This document shows positions 51,237 through 59,887 of a DNA stretch of 64,000 nt, piece by piece. The stretch is from Acinetobacter lwoffii (GTDB lineage: Bacteria; Pseudomonadota; Gammaproteobacteria; Pseudomonadales; Moraxellaceae). The position numbers were made by a program, and so were the translations under genes. The notes under the pieces are model-generated. The model saw only the letters and a program-made list of their open reading frames with translations, was not told the DNA's origin and did not search any database. Every line of letters starts with the position of its first letter. Position 1 is the stretch's first letter. The stretch spans positions 868,001 to 932,000 of the forward strand of contig NZ_CP077369.1 of assembly GCF_019048525.1 (NCBI RefSeq), written 5' to 3'.

Positions 51237-51270
51237 TTGTAACATAAGTGTCATGAAGTCTGCCTAAGAT
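51237..51270 (+). promoter_or_regulatory. Probable Pho box and -10 of ppk1
   Basis: TTGTAACATAAGTGTCAT (51237-51254) matches the two 7-bp half-sites of the PhoB box at 12 of 18 positions, with TGT.A at each half. TAAGAT (51265-51270) lies 10 bp downstream, the usual spacing where a Pho box replaces the -35. ppk expression in Acinetobacter is known to respond to phosphate starvation, which fits. Confidence 0.55.
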
Positions 51271-51322
51271 CGCCCCTCAATGATGTGAAACAACAGACTG
51301 TAATCAGCAGCATTGAGAGGGC

Positions 51323-53386
51323 ATGGAACAATTTCAGCATTCGTCAGCGACCTATTTTAATCGGGAACTTTCCTTATTTGAATTTCAGCGTCGTGTCTTG
51401 GCACAAGCACTCGATCCGAATTTACCGATTTTAGAGCGCTTAAACTTCCTGATTATTTTTTCCCGTAACCTGGATGAGTTCTTTGAAATCAGGATTGCCG
51501 GGCTGATGAAACAGCAAGACCTGAATGCGACTACCCGGACGCCTGATGCTGTACCCACCGAGCTGATTCTACAAGAACTGTCCCAGTCCATTCATGCCAC
51601 AGTTAACAAGCAGTATGAGGTGCTGAATCATGCGATTTTGCCTGAACTTCAGGCGCAGGGTATCCAGTTTCTTCAATATCAGGATCTTCTGGAAAAACAC
51701 AAGGCGTGGATTGCAGCCTTTTTTGCCAAAGAAGTACAACCGGTACTGACCCCGATCAGCCTGGATCCTTCACATCCTTTTCCACGTTTGGTGAATAAAA
51801 GTCTGAACTTTATTATCAGCCTAGAAGGTAAAGATGCCTTTGGCCGTGAAATCGAGATGGCAATTGTGCCGGCACCACGTTCCTTACCCTGCCTGATTAA
51901 AATTCCGGAAGATGTCACCGGAAACAATACCACCCAGATCTTTCTGACTGCGATCATCCAGCAGCATATCAGTGATTTGTTCCCGGGCATGAAAGCGACC
52001 GGCTGTTATGCCTTTCGGGTCACCCGCAATGCCGATCTGGTACTATCGGAAGATGTCGATGATCTGGCGGTGGCTTTAAAAGACGAACTATGTTCGCGCC
52101 GCTTTGGTCGTGCAGTACGTCTGGAAATTGAAAATGACTCTCCACAGAACATCATCGACTATTTGCTAGATGAATTTGATCTGACGGAACAGGAACTGTA
52201 CCGGATTGATGGACCGATCAATTTGTCCCGCCTGAGTACCAGTTTTGAGCGTCCGGAATTAAAGTATCCGCATTTTAGTCCGGTCATTCCGAAAATTTTC
52301 CGTAAACAGAAAAGCATTTTTGAAATTTTGAAGGCGCAGGATGTGCTGCTGCATCATCCTTTTGATTCATTCCAGCCGGTGATTACTTTACTGCGGGAAG
52401 CGGCCAAGGACCCGGCGGTGCTGGCGATCAAGCAGACGCTGTATCGTAGTGGTCCGGACTCGGAAATAGTCCAGGTGCTGGCAGAAGCCGCACGGAATGG
52501 CAAAGAAGTCACGGCCGTGATTGAACTGCGGGCGCGTTTCGATGAGGAATCTAACATCATGGTGGCCAATATCCTGCAAGAAGCCGGCGCGGTCGTGGTC
52601 TATGGCATTGTCGGTTATAAAACCCATGCCAAAATGATTCTGATTGTCCGGCGTGAAAATCAGGAATTACTGCGTTATGCGCATCTGGGTACCGGAAACT
52701 ATCATGCCGGTAATGCCCGCATGTACACCGATTATGGCCTGATGACCACACAGCCGGATATCTGTGAAGATGTGCACCGCATGTTCCAGGAACTGACTGG
52801 TATGGGGAAAATGGCCAAACTGAAAGCCTTGCTGCATGCACCGTTTACCCTGCATAGCGAATTGCTGAAACTGATTGAACAGGAAAAGGCATTTGCCCTG
52901 GCCGGCAGAGCCGCGCATATCATCATCAAAATGAATGCACTTACCGAACCGCAATTGATTGCTGCCCTGTATCAGGCTTCGCAGGCTGGGGTAAAAATTG
53001 ACCTGATTGTGCGTTCAATCTGCTGTCTGATTCCACAAGTTACCGGTATGTCTGAAAATATCCAGGTCCGTTCAATCGTAGGACGTTTCCTGGAACATAC
53101 CCGGGTTTATTATTTTGAACATGGCGGTGCCAAGAAACTGTATTGTGCCAGTGCCGACTGGATGGGCCGTAACCTGTTTTCCCGGGTGGAAACCTGTTTC
53201 CCGGTGCTGGATCCAGAGCTGAAAAAACGGATTTATAAAGATGGCCTGATCAGCTATTTAAAAGATTGTCACAATGCATGGGAGTTAGATGCCGAGGGTC
53301 AGTGGCATAAAGTCCCCTGTCAGGATCCGGCCCAGCCTTATAATGCCCAGCAATATCTGCTGGAACAAAAACAGTTAAAAATTTAA
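51323..53386 (+). CDS. ppk1: Polyphosphate kinase 1
   Basis: Ppk1 polymerises the gamma-phosphate of ATP into polyphosphate. The 687-aa protein shows the N-terminal [21 protein letters not shown] and [20 protein letters not shown], the central [31 protein letters not shown], the catalytic-domain [15 protein letters not shown] (likely phospho-His) and [21 protein letters not shown], and the last [21 protein letters not shown]. It is membrane-associated in other bacteria. A probable Pho box lies upstream; exopolyphosphatase is not in the window. Confidence 0.97.
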   Translation: MEQFQHSSATYFNRELSLFEFQRRVLAQALDPNLPILERLNFLIIFSRNLDEFFEIRIAGLMKQQDLNATTRTPDAVPTELILQELSQSIHATVNKQYEVLNHAILPELQAQGIQFLQYQDLLEKHKAWIAAFFAKEVQPVLTPISLDPSHPFPRLVNKSLNFIISLEGKDAFGREIEMAIVPAPRSLPCLIKIPEDVTGNNTTQIFLTAIIQQHISDLFPGMKATGCYAFRVTRNADLVLSEDVDDLAVALKDELCSRRFGRAVRLEIENDSPQNIIDYLLDEFDLTEQELYRIDGPINLSRLSTSFERPELKYPHFSPVIPKIFRKQKSIFEILKAQDVLLHHPFDSFQPVITLLREAAKDPAVLAIKQTLYRSGPDSEIVQVLAEAARNGKEVTAVIELRARFDEESNIMVANILQEAGAVVVYGIVGYKTHAKMILIVRRENQELLRYAHLGTGNYHAGNARMYTDYGLMTTQPDICEDVHRMFQELTGMGKMAKLKALLHAPFTLHSELLKLIEQEKAFALAGRAAHIIIKMNALTEPQLIAALYQASQAGVKIDLIVRSICCLIPQVTGMSENIQVRSIVGRFLEHTRVYYFEHGGAKKLYCASADWMGRNLFSRVETCFPVLDPELKKRIYKDGLISYLKDCHNAWELDAEGQWHKVPCQDPAQPYNAQQYLLEQKQLKI

Positions 53387-53429
53387 GAGATAGGCCAAGA
53401 CACACTGGCGTATTTGTTTTGTACCCATA

Positions 53430-53459
53430 AAAAAGCCGGATGTTGGATCCGGCTTTTTT
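53430..53459 (+). terminator. Terminator between ppk1 and the convergent gene
   Basis: AAAAAGCCGGAT pairs with ATCCGGCTTTTT; A and T runs on both sides suggest it serves both convergent genes. Confidence 0.9.
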
Positions 53460-53480
53460 AATTAAAACATTCAAGGATAT

Positions 53481-54752
53481 TTATGAGGCTTTGGACTGTT
53501 TGGATTTTAGAATTTCAGTTCTAAAAGTCTGTGCCAGCTCGGCGCTTTCAGCATCCATCCCATTCACCACAAAAGCGTGACGGGTCAGGACATTGGTTGG
53601 ATTCGGCATGCTGACCAGCTGGAAGTGATCACTCACATCTTTCAGCAAGGTGTTCGGTACATGTAAGGCACTTTCTTTCGCGACCAGATGCTGAGTCAGG
53701 CGCTCAGCGGCCTGTACCGAGCTGAGCTGCATCTCCTCGACTTTAGAGGCAATCGCGCTACGGGTTTGTAGCACAAAACGTTTTTCTTCACGATAGCGTT
53801 TATACAGCACTTCCGAAAGCAGCTGGAACACGGCACTGATCATGGTCAGGCAGGCCAGGGCATTCGGTTTGTCTGCCGCGATACTAATGGTGGCACCTTT
53901 TTCATCAAATTTATGTACGGTACAAATATCAGAACTATTCAATTTATAGCGTTGCACACAGAGTTCGGTGGCTTTATTCAGGAAAATCTGGCAGAGATTG
54001 AAATAAGGCACTGAAACGGTTTTATTCACGCTATCCAGTAATTGTTTTGGATCGTAGAACTGGATGTTTAAGCTCAGGCTATCGCTCTCCAGTACCGCCG
54101 GCTTATGTTCTTTTTCTTTGGCTTTATTTTTCACTGCCTGTTGGGCTTGGGCAATCGCCAGTGCCGCATTATGCTTTTCCTGTTCCAATGCCTGGGTCAG
54201 GGTCTGAATCTCGAATTTCAGCCGCGATTCGTTATTGATGCGCGCCAGATATTCAGTCCGGCTTGGACGGGCAATGGCACGGTAAGCCACCCAGATTAAC
54301 GCGTGAATAATGAACGAGAACAGAATCGCCAGCCATTGCGTGCGCAGAATTTCACCAATACTTGGTTCAATCAGGGTGATTTCAATCACACCGACTTTTT
54401 TCTCGTTTTGCAGCGCATCACGGACAAAAACTTCACCCTCGCGAGTTTTGGTCAATCCACCAGTGGCTAAAACCTGAGCTTTCGCATCCAGAATTCGAAT
54501 GGAAGCTACACTTGGATTGGTGGCATAACGATTTGCCAGCAAAGCCAGAGAAACGCGGTTGGGCGGTTCAAGCTCAGACAGGCTGTCTGTCACCAGTTGA
54601 CTGGTGATCAGCTGTCCCTGATTGGCACGGTTTTCATTCAGTTGGTGAGTGGTTGCCAATACCAGTAAAAAGGTATGCAGAGCAAAACTTACAATCAATA
54701 GGCTAGCAAATAGCCCTTGTCTAGGCGCATTCAACGTAAACTTCCAAGGCAA
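53481..54752 (-). CDS. AhpA/YtjB (Smp)-like membrane protein
   Basis: This 423-aa protein has a first membrane helix (about 14-33), a periplasmic stretch of about 110 aa (VTDSLSELEPPNRVSLALLANRYATNPSVASIRILDAKAQVLATGG) and a second helix (about 140-160). A charged coiled-coil region and a large cytosolic domain of about 250 aa follow. The N-terminal half and the position divergent from serB match YtjB/Smp of E. coli, which is much shorter; the long C-terminal domain is the unusual part. It has no recognised catalytic motif. Confidence 0.75.
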   Translation of the reverse strand: MPWKFTLNAPRQGLFASLLIVSFALHTFLLVLATTHQLNENRANQGQLITSQLVTDSLSELEPPNRVSLALLANRYATNPSVASIRILDAKAQVLATGGLTKTREGEVFVRDALQNEKKVGVIEITLIEPSIGEILRTQWLAILFSFIIHALIWVAYRAIARPSRTEYLARINNESRLKFEIQTLTQALEQEKHNAALAIAQAQQAVKNKAKEKEHKPAVLESDSLSLNIQFYDPKQLLDSVNKTVSVPYFNLCQIFLNKATELCVQRYKLNSSDICTVHKFDEKGATISIAADKPNALACLTMISAVFQLLSEVLYKRYREEKRFVLQTRSAIASKVEEMQLSSVQAAERLTQHLVAKESALHVPNTLLKDVSDHFQLVSMPNPTNVLTRHAFVVNGMDAESAELAQTFRTEILKSKQSKAS

Positions 54753-54811
54753 TTCTGTTCAATTTCGATTATGATTCTAACAATAGTTGTAGCTCAGACC
54801 CGAGTCAATTC

Positions 54812-56032
54812 ATGCGAGAAATCATTCTTATATCATTCTTAGGACCTGACCAGCCTAATCAATTTACACGATTAATGCAGGTTTTGTCCGCTCATTCCCT
54901 ACAGATTTTAGATGTAGGGCAAGCGGTTATTCATAATCAGCTAACCTTAGGTATTGTTGTTGCCTCTGAAGACCAGACTGCAACCGCATTAGCCATGAAG
55001 GAGATCCTGATTCTAGCACATGATATCGGGTTAACCGTGCGCTTTAAACCGATCTCTGCAACTGAATATGAGCAGTGGGTCAAAGAGGGTGGACGCACAC
55101 GTTATATCGTAACGGCATTGGCCCCTGAATTAAATGCCTCTCATCTGCAAGCCGTGACCCAGATTGTCTCGGGCCAGGGTTTTAATATTGAAACCGTGAC
55201 CCGTCTGTCTGGTCGCCCCGTTTTAGATGGTCAGAGTGCCGGTCCAAAACGTGCCTGTGTCCAGTTTGGCCTCAGTGGACAAATGCTGGATGCAGCTGCC
55301 ATGCGTGCGGCCTGTCTCAGCCTGTCGAATGAACTGAATGTCGATGTCGCGGTTCAGGAAGACAATGCCTATCGCCGTAACCGCCGTCTGGTCTGCTTTG
55401 ATATGGACTCGACCCTGATCGAGCAGGAAGTGATTGACGAATTGGCAATTGAAGCCGGTGTTGGTGAGCAGGTTGCAGAAATTACCGAACGTGCCATGCA
55501 AGGCGAGCTAGACTTCCAGCAAAGCTTCCGTGCCCGTGTTGCCTTGTTAAAAGGTATGGACGCATCGGTACTGCCGAAAATTGCCGAGCGCCTGACCATT
55601 ACTGAAGGGGCTGAACGCCTGATTTCGACTTTGAAAGCATTGGGTTACCGTACTGCAATTCTTTCTGGAGGTTTTCAGTATTTTGCGGAATATCTGCAAA
55701 CTAAACTGGATATTGATGAAGTACATGCCAATGCGCTTGATGTGCAGGATGGTGTGGTTACCGGTGAAGTCAAAGGCCATATTGTCGATGGCGCGCGTAA
55801 AGCCTTCTTGCTCGGTGAAATCGCCCAGGAGATGGGAATTTCCCTGGAACAAACCATTGCAGTCGGTGATGGCGCCAATGACTTGCCTATGTTATCCATT
55901 GCAGGACTGGGGGTGGCTTTCCGTGCCAAACCTCTGGTACGCCAAAATGCCAATCAGGCGATTTCTAGCGTCGGTCTGGACGGTGTGCTGTATCTGCTCG
56001 GCGTACATGATAAAGACCTGAACCGTGCATAA
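54812..56032 (+). CDS. serB: Phosphoserine phosphatase
   Basis: SerB removes the phosphate of phosphoserine in serine synthesis. The 406-aa protein starts with two ACT-like regulatory domains (about 1-80 and 95-180) and continues with a HAD domain: CFDMDSTLIEQEVIDELA (nucleophile and acid), ILSGGFQYFAEYL, and VGDGANDLPML. The length and ACT tandem match the Pseudomonas/Mycobacterium form rather than the short E. coli one. It is divergent from the YtjB-like gene over 59 bp. Confidence 0.97.
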   Translation: MREIILISFLGPDQPNQFTRLMQVLSAHSLQILDVGQAVIHNQLTLGIVVASEDQTATALAMKEILILAHDIGLTVRFKPISATEYEQWVKEGGRTRYIVTALAPELNASHLQAVTQIVSGQGFNIETVTRLSGRPVLDGQSAGPKRACVQFGLSGQMLDAAAMRAACLSLSNELNVDVAVQEDNAYRRNRRLVCFDMDSTLIEQEVIDELAIEAGVGEQVAEITERAMQGELDFQQSFRARVALLKGMDASVLPKIAERLTITEGAERLISTLKALGYRTAILSGGFQYFAEYLQTKLDIDEVHANALDVQDGVVTGEVKGHIVDGARKAFLLGEIAQEMGISLEQTIAVGDGANDLPMLSIAGLGVAFRAKPLVRQNANQAISSVGLDGVLYLLGVHDKDLNRA

Positions 56033-56053
56033 GTACAGGCTTTGCTTGATTTT

Positions 56054-56081
56054 AAACGCGACCTTTGGGTCGCGTTTTTTT
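56054..56081 (+). terminator. Terminator after serB
   Basis: AAACGCGACC pairs with GGGTCGCGTTT around TTT and is followed by T's. Confidence 0.92.
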
Positions 56082-56119
56082 ATCAAATGGAGCGTAAAAC
56101 TCTGTTCTTCAGGTCAGAG

Positions 56120-57278
56120 ATATAAGCGACACGACATGAAATGTCGTTTATTTTTTAAGAATCAATAATTTTAATTCAACATGAGCTAATATAAGCCCAT
56201 GAAAACACTTAAATTACGCATAAAAGACAAACATTGCAAGGTGCTAGACCAATTAGCATCTGAGGTGAACTTTGTTTGGAATTATGTCAATGATTTAAGT
56301 TTCAAACACCTAAAAAGAACAGGTGATTTTTTCTCAGCATTCGATATGGCTAAATACACAAAAGGGACTTCAAAATTGTGTGGTCTGCATAGCCAAACGG
56401 TGGATGCAATTAGGGAAGAATATGCTGCTAAAAGAAAACAGTTTAGAAAAGCAAAATTAAAATGGCGTGTAAGTAACAAGAAGTCAGCAAGAAGATCGCT
56501 TGGTTGGATACCATTCAAAAAATCAGGACTGAAATATGCTGAGGGATGGGTTGAGTATGGAAAAACCAAATTTGGCTTATGGGATAGCTACGGTTTAAAC
56601 AAATATGCCGTTAGAACAGGCTCATTTGTTGAGGACAGTCGTGGGCGTTGGTATGTGTGCCTGGTCGTGGATTCACCTAAGTTAGATAAACCAACTGCAA
56701 CTAAAGCTATTGGCATTGATCTAGGCTTAAAAGATATAGCCACCTGTTCTGATGGTACTGTGATTTCAAATCCAAAGTTCTATCGAAAATATGAACAAAA
56801 ACTAGGTACTGCTCAACGAGCGAAGAATAAAAAGCGTGTTCGTGCATTACACGCCAAGATTGCAAATTGTCGTAAAGATCATTTGCACAAAGCAAGCACC
56901 ATGCTTGTAAAAGAAAATGCACTGATTATTGTTGGCAACCTGAGTGCTAAAAAACTTGTGAAAACTAAAATGGCTAAATCGGTTTTAGATACAGGATTTT
57001 CAGAACTCAAAACAATGCTCAAGTATAAATGCGAGAACGCAAGTGTATTGTTTGAGGAAGTCAACGAAAGTTTCACAACCCAAATCTGCTCGTGCTGTGG
57101 TGAGATCACCGCAAGCAGTCCGAAAGGTAGAGCAGATTTGCGAATAAGAGTATGGGAATGTGAAAACTGCTCAAGTGTCCTGGATCGGGATTTGAACAGT
57201 GCTAAGAACATACTTGCGCTTGGGCATAAGCGTCTAGCAGTAGGAATCACCCTCCTTTCAGGTGGGTGAGGATGTCAA
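56120..57278 (+). mobile_element. IS200/IS605-type element carrying only tnpB
   Basis: A hairpin CGACAT-GAA-ATGTCG (about 56131-56147) upstream and hairpin TCACCC / GGGTGA (57247-57269) at the tnpB stop, followed by GATGTCAA (to 57278), look like the subterminal hairpins of IS605-type ends. No inverted terminal repeats or target duplication are expected or seen. There is no tnpA (Y1 transposase), so the element is either non-autonomous or immobile. Both ends are approximate. It is inserted in the serB-57643 gap. Confidence 0.55.
56199..57269 (+). CDS. tnpB: TnpB-family RNA-guided nuclease (IS605 OrfB)
   Basis: The 356-aa protein is a compact ancestor-type relative of Cas12: N-terminal recognition region (1-165), a RuvC nuclease split across three motifs, and a zinc ribbon. 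RuvC-I Asp174 is in AIGIDLGLKDIA; RuvC-III Asp331 is in LDRDLNSAKNIL. The RuvC-II Glu should be in 'xxEDL' but the sequence reads IIVGNLSAKK, with Gly246. A clade-type Glu290 (FEEVNESFTTQ) stands 44 residues later, which fits reported TnpBs with a moved catalytic Glu. Zinc ligands are CSCC (297-300) and CENC (321-324). A guide RNA would overlap the 3' end of this gene. The frame is intact. Confidence 0.9.
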   Translation: MKTLKLRIKDKHCKVLDQLASEVNFVWNYVNDLSFKHLKRTGDFFSAFDMAKYTKGTSKLCGLHSQTVDAIREEYAAKRKQFRKAKLKWRVSNKKSARRSLGWIPFKKSGLKYAEGWVEYGKTKFGLWDSYGLNKYAVRTGSFVEDSRGRWYVCLVVDSPKLDKPTATKAIGIDLGLKDIATCSDGTVISNPKFYRKYEQKLGTAQRAKNKKRVRALHAKIANCRKDHLHKASTMLVKENALIIVGNLSAKKLVKTKMAKSVLDTGFSELKTMLKYKCENASVLFEEVNESFTTQICSCCGEITASSPKGRADLRIRVWECENCSSVLDRDLNSAKNILALGHKRLAVGITLLSGG

Positions 57279-57642
57279 TGCTTATGATGTGAGTTATATA
57301 AGGAAGAGTTGAAATATGGCTACAAAAACATCGATCATCTTAAACGGAAAAATAATTTTTTCACTTAAAAAAACTACTGATAATTTTGTAATGACACGCC
57401 AACATTGGCGCAGTCATTGATCCACAAAAATGTGAAAAGCAAAAAATGTAATGACAATATAATATCGCGACAAAGTATGTCGTTAGGCTGGATGACAGGA
57501 CTTTTTTTATGCAAAAAACTCAGCATAATGCAGGCATAGAGATACAAATCAACAGATTCCATTTTATTGATTTAACGAAATTCAATAGATAGAAGCGTTG
57601 CAATATCAAGCGGAAACTATCTATCTGGATGGAGGGGGTTAT
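57279..57642 (+). other. Region upstream of the 57643 gene with dyad and repeats
   Basis: There is no coding frame. ATGAC-CGCCAA-CA-TTGGCG-GTCAT forms a strong dyad (57391-57417). TGTAATGACA occurs at 57387 and 57447. TATAAT (57458-57463) may be the -10 of the next gene, leaving a leader of about 170 nt that holds CGACA / TGTCG. Confidence 0.5.
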
Positions 57643-57978
57643 ATGGTAACAGCGAATTTAGCAACGATTGTGGGCTTCAGTTTAGTCGCTGTAGCTGTGC
57701 TTGCTGTGTTCTTCTCGCCTTATCGTCGCTGGTTAAGCTTTATGGCGGCCGGGATGCTGGTATGGGGCCTGATCGAGGTGATTCGTGTAGGAACTCAAAC
57801 TTGGTTTGAGCTACCAATGACGTATAGTTATCTGAGTGCGTTAACTGCGGTCATGATGGTCGTGACTGGCCTGTTGTTGCGTGAAGATCGTCGTGCTGAG
57901 CGTGCTTTGGCAAAACGCCGTTGCATCGAACATACGCCAGTGTATGAAGACGACCAGCAGCAGCTTTCAAGCCGTTAA
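57643..57978 (+). CDS. Small inner-membrane protein, 111 aa
   Basis: The protein has three predicted membrane helices (about 6-24, 31-50, 60-80) and a basic/acidic cytosolic tail (LLREDRRAERALAKRRCIEH...). ATG 57643 is preceded by GGAGGGGG at short spacing, a much better start than the upstream TTG at 57598. The family is not recognised. It stands alone with a terminator. Confidence 0.78.
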   Translation: MVTANLATIVGFSLVAVAVLAVFFSPYRRWLSFMAAGMLVWGLIEVIRVGTQTWFELPMTYSYLSALTAVMMVVTGLLLREDRRAERALAKRRCIEHTPVYEDDQQQLSSR

Positions 57979-57995
57979 TTCTACAAGTTGCAATG

Positions 57996-58023
57996 AAAAA
58001 AATGCACCCACGGGTGCATTTTT
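57996..58023 (+). terminator. Terminator after the 57643 gene
   Basis: AAAAATGCACCC pairs with GGGTGCATTTTT around a short ACG-type loop. Confidence 0.92.
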
Positions 58024-58119
58024 CAGTTTGGAAATATGATACAAACTGCATAATCCACCTAGCTCAGAACTATGCTAGGATATTTGTCAATTTTCGTACA
58101 ATTAGAATAGGCATCCTCC

Positions 58120-58599
58120 ATGAAACTGTCGTCCATTCCTGTGTTAAAACTTCCTCTTATTGATATGAGTACAGATCCGCTGGACTTACTGGTCGCAGGT
58201 TTAGCTTTACGTATGAAGCAGTTGGCACGTACCAGCCCAAAATTCATTGAACTGGTACATGGACGTCAATTCCGTATCCAGATTGGTACGGATGAAGGCA
58301 TGGCACGTCAGATTATTGTGGATAACGGTCATATCGATACGGTTTCGGGTGATGCTGAAAAAGCTGATTTTGTGTTGCAGTTTGCCGACAGTGAGCAGGG
58401 CGTGAAGACCTTGGTCAAAGGTGACCCGACGGCATTTATGACCGGGATGCAAAGCGGCACGATTAAGATGGAAGGCGACTTTGGCCTGCTGGTCTGGTTT
58501 AACCAGGTGGCAAAAATGATTCCACCAAAACTGCCAAAGCCAGTCAAAGAAAAAGTGAAAATGGTACGTCAGTTTATTAAAGAGAAAACTGGTAAGTAG
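58120..58599 (+). CDS. SCP2 sterol-binding domain protein
   Basis: This 159-aa protein has the SCP2 fold: LVHGRQFRIQIGTDEGMARQIIVDNGHIDTVSGDAEKADFVLQFADSEQGVKTLVKGDPTAFMTGMQSGTIKMEGDFGLLVWFNQVAKMI. These lipid-carrier domains bind hydrophobic ligands; the related UbiJ/UbiT proteins help ubiquinone synthesis. Which ligand is bound here is unknown. The C-terminus is Lys-rich. A terminator hairpin follows immediately and overlaps the next gene's ribosome site. Confidence 0.88.
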   Translation: MKLSSIPVLKLPLIDMSTDPLDLLVAGLALRMKQLARTSPKFIELVHGRQFRIQIGTDEGMARQIIVDNGHIDTVSGDAEKADFVLQFADSEQGVKTLVKGDPTAFMTGMQSGTIKMEGDFGLLVWFNQVAKMIPPKLPKPVKEKVKMVRQFIKEKTGK

Positions 58600-58638
58600 T
58601 CTAAAGACTTATTGAATAATCATTTTTCTATTGTAAAG

Positions 58639-58671
58639 TACCCCCTTTATTTTGAGGGGGTATTTTTTATG
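58639..58671 (+). promoter_or_regulatory. Terminator-like hairpin overlapping the ribosome-binding site of the 58669 gene
   Basis: TACCCCCT (58639-58646) pairs with AGGGGGTA (58655-58662), followed by six T (58663-58668) and directly by the ATG. The AGGGGG that would bind 16S rRNA is inside the stem. The same hairpin can end transcription from the SCP2 gene and hide the start of the lipoprotein gene. Confidence 0.72.
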
Positions 58672-59175
58672 AAAAAATTAATTACAGCAAGTTTAATCGC
58701 TGCATCAGTAACGATGACAGGATGTGCCAGTATTATTTCAGGATCAACACAAACACTGACATTTAAATCAGTTCCTGAGCAAGCATCTATTTCTATTACA
58801 AATAAAGCTGGCGAAAAAGTACATACTGGAGTTACGCCTGCAACAGTGACTCTTAAGCGTGGTAATGGATTTTTTCAACCCGCTGCTTATGATGTAACTT
58901 TTAAAAAAGAAGGTTTTCAAACCAAAACAGTTCAAGTAACTGGTACTGTTAATGGTTGGTATGTGGCAAATATCATTTTTGGCGGTCTAATTGGTTTGCT
59001 TATCGTTGATCCTGCTACTGGAGCAATGTATACATTAAACCCTAGTGATATCAATGCTGTATTGGATGAAAATCAAACTGCATCACAAAAAGGTCAACAA
59101 TCACTCACTGTAATGTTGGTTCAAGATATTCCTGAAAACCTTATGAGCCGTGCAAAATATATTACAACGCTCTAA
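58669..59175 (+). CDS. Lipoprotein with PEGA-like domain
   Basis: The 168-aa product has a lipobox (MKKLITASLIAASVTMTGCAS) and a beta-rich part (TLTFKSVPEQASISITNKAGEKVHTGVTPATVTLKRGNGFFQPAAYDVTFKKEGFQTKTVQVTG) like a PEGA domain. A hydrophobic segment (WYVANIIFGGLIGLLIVDPATGAMYTL) then resembles the GlyGly motif of small outer-membrane lipoproteins. It is probably an envelope protein. The start at ATG 58669 has GAGGGGG 8 bp upstream, set within a hairpin. Confidence 0.8.
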   Translation: MKKLITASLIAASVTMTGCASIISGSTQTLTFKSVPEQASISITNKAGEKVHTGVTPATVTLKRGNGFFQPAAYDVTFKKEGFQTKTVQVTGTVNGWYVANIIFGGLIGLLIVDPATGAMYTLNPSDINAVLDENQTASQKGQQSLTVMLVQDIPENLMSRAKYITTL

Positions 59176-59187
59176 GTTCAAAAATAA

Positions 59188-59213
59188 GAAGCCCTCAATT
59201 CGAGGGCTTTTTT
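59188..59213 (+). terminator. Terminator between the lipoprotein gene and dtd
   Basis: AAGCCCTC pairs with GAGGGCTT around AATTC, followed by T's. It probably serves both convergent genes. Confidence 0.9.
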
Positions 59214-59219
59214 ACTGAA

Positions 59220-59660
59220 TCATTCAACTTCTAAATTAAACGTCACCGGTCCATCATTGACCAGATGCACTTTCATGTCAGCGGCAAAAATACCGGTTTG
59301 CACATGTTCAAACTGGCTTTGGGCATATTTTACCAGCTGCTCATAAAGTGCTTTAGCCTCGGCAGGCGGCATAGCTGGGCCAAAGTCTGGACGTAAACCT
59401 TTTTGGGTTTGCGCCATCAGGGTAAATTGTGAAACCAGCAATAAACCACCGCCGGCCTGGGCAACGTTCCAGCCCATTTTGCCCTGTTCATCATCAAAGA
59501 AGCGGTATTTCAATATCTTATCAATCAGCTTTTTGCCTTTTTCCAGATTGTCATCTTTACCTAAACCTAGAAAAACCAGAATTCCTTTTTCAATTTCCCC
59601 GGTGGTTTCACCCTCGACCACAACTTTAGCTTCTAAAACTCTTTGTAATAAGGCACGCAT
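59220..59660 (-). CDS. dtd: D-aminoacyl-tRNA deacylase
   Basis: Dtd removes D-amino acids wrongly attached to tRNA. The 146-aa protein has MRALLQRVLEAKVVVEGE, GILVFLGLGKDD, the catalytic SQFTLMAQTQKGLRPDF and the tail HLVNDGPVTFNLE; the SQxT and NxGPxT motifs form the active site across the dimer. Divergent from the catalase gene. Confidence 0.97.
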   Translation of the reverse strand: MRALLQRVLEAKVVVEGETTGEIEKGILVFLGLGKDDNLEKGKKLIDKILKYRFFDDEQGKMGWNVAQAGGGLLLVSQFTLMAQTQKGLRPDFGPAMPPAEAKALYEQLVKYAQSQFEHVQTGIFAADMKVHLVNDGPVTFNLEVE

Positions 59661-59773
59661 TTTACATATGGACTGCTAACAATAGATGGGGGTGATTGTA
59701 GCAAGAATAAAATCTGGAGCAGTATGAGATGCTGTTTTTATGAACTTTAAATATCTGAAAATCAATTGCTTAA

Positions 59774-59811
59774 TTTTTATAAATTCATTAAAGCGATTGA
59801 ATTTATAAAAA
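59774..59811. promoter_or_regulatory. Perfect 14-bp inverted repeat upstream of the catalase gene
   Basis: TTTTTATAAATTCA (59774-59787) is repeated inverted as TGAATTTATAAAAA (59798-59811) with a 10-bp centre. It lies 77 bp before the catalase start and 114 bp from dtd. It may be an operator for a dimeric regulator. It is not an evident OxyR site. Confidence 0.55.
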
Positions 59812-59887
59812 TAATCTGTTTTATCTATTTATTGTGTTGGCGTATCTTAGCCCATGCAGGAAAGGTAATAAATTGAGAGATTTAGCA

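Noticed and set aside
58031..58090. CTAGCTCAG...GCTAGG, similar to a synthetic promoter part
   Set aside because: The similarity is only to a short palindromic word. No -35 or vector sequence is present, so it is a chance match.
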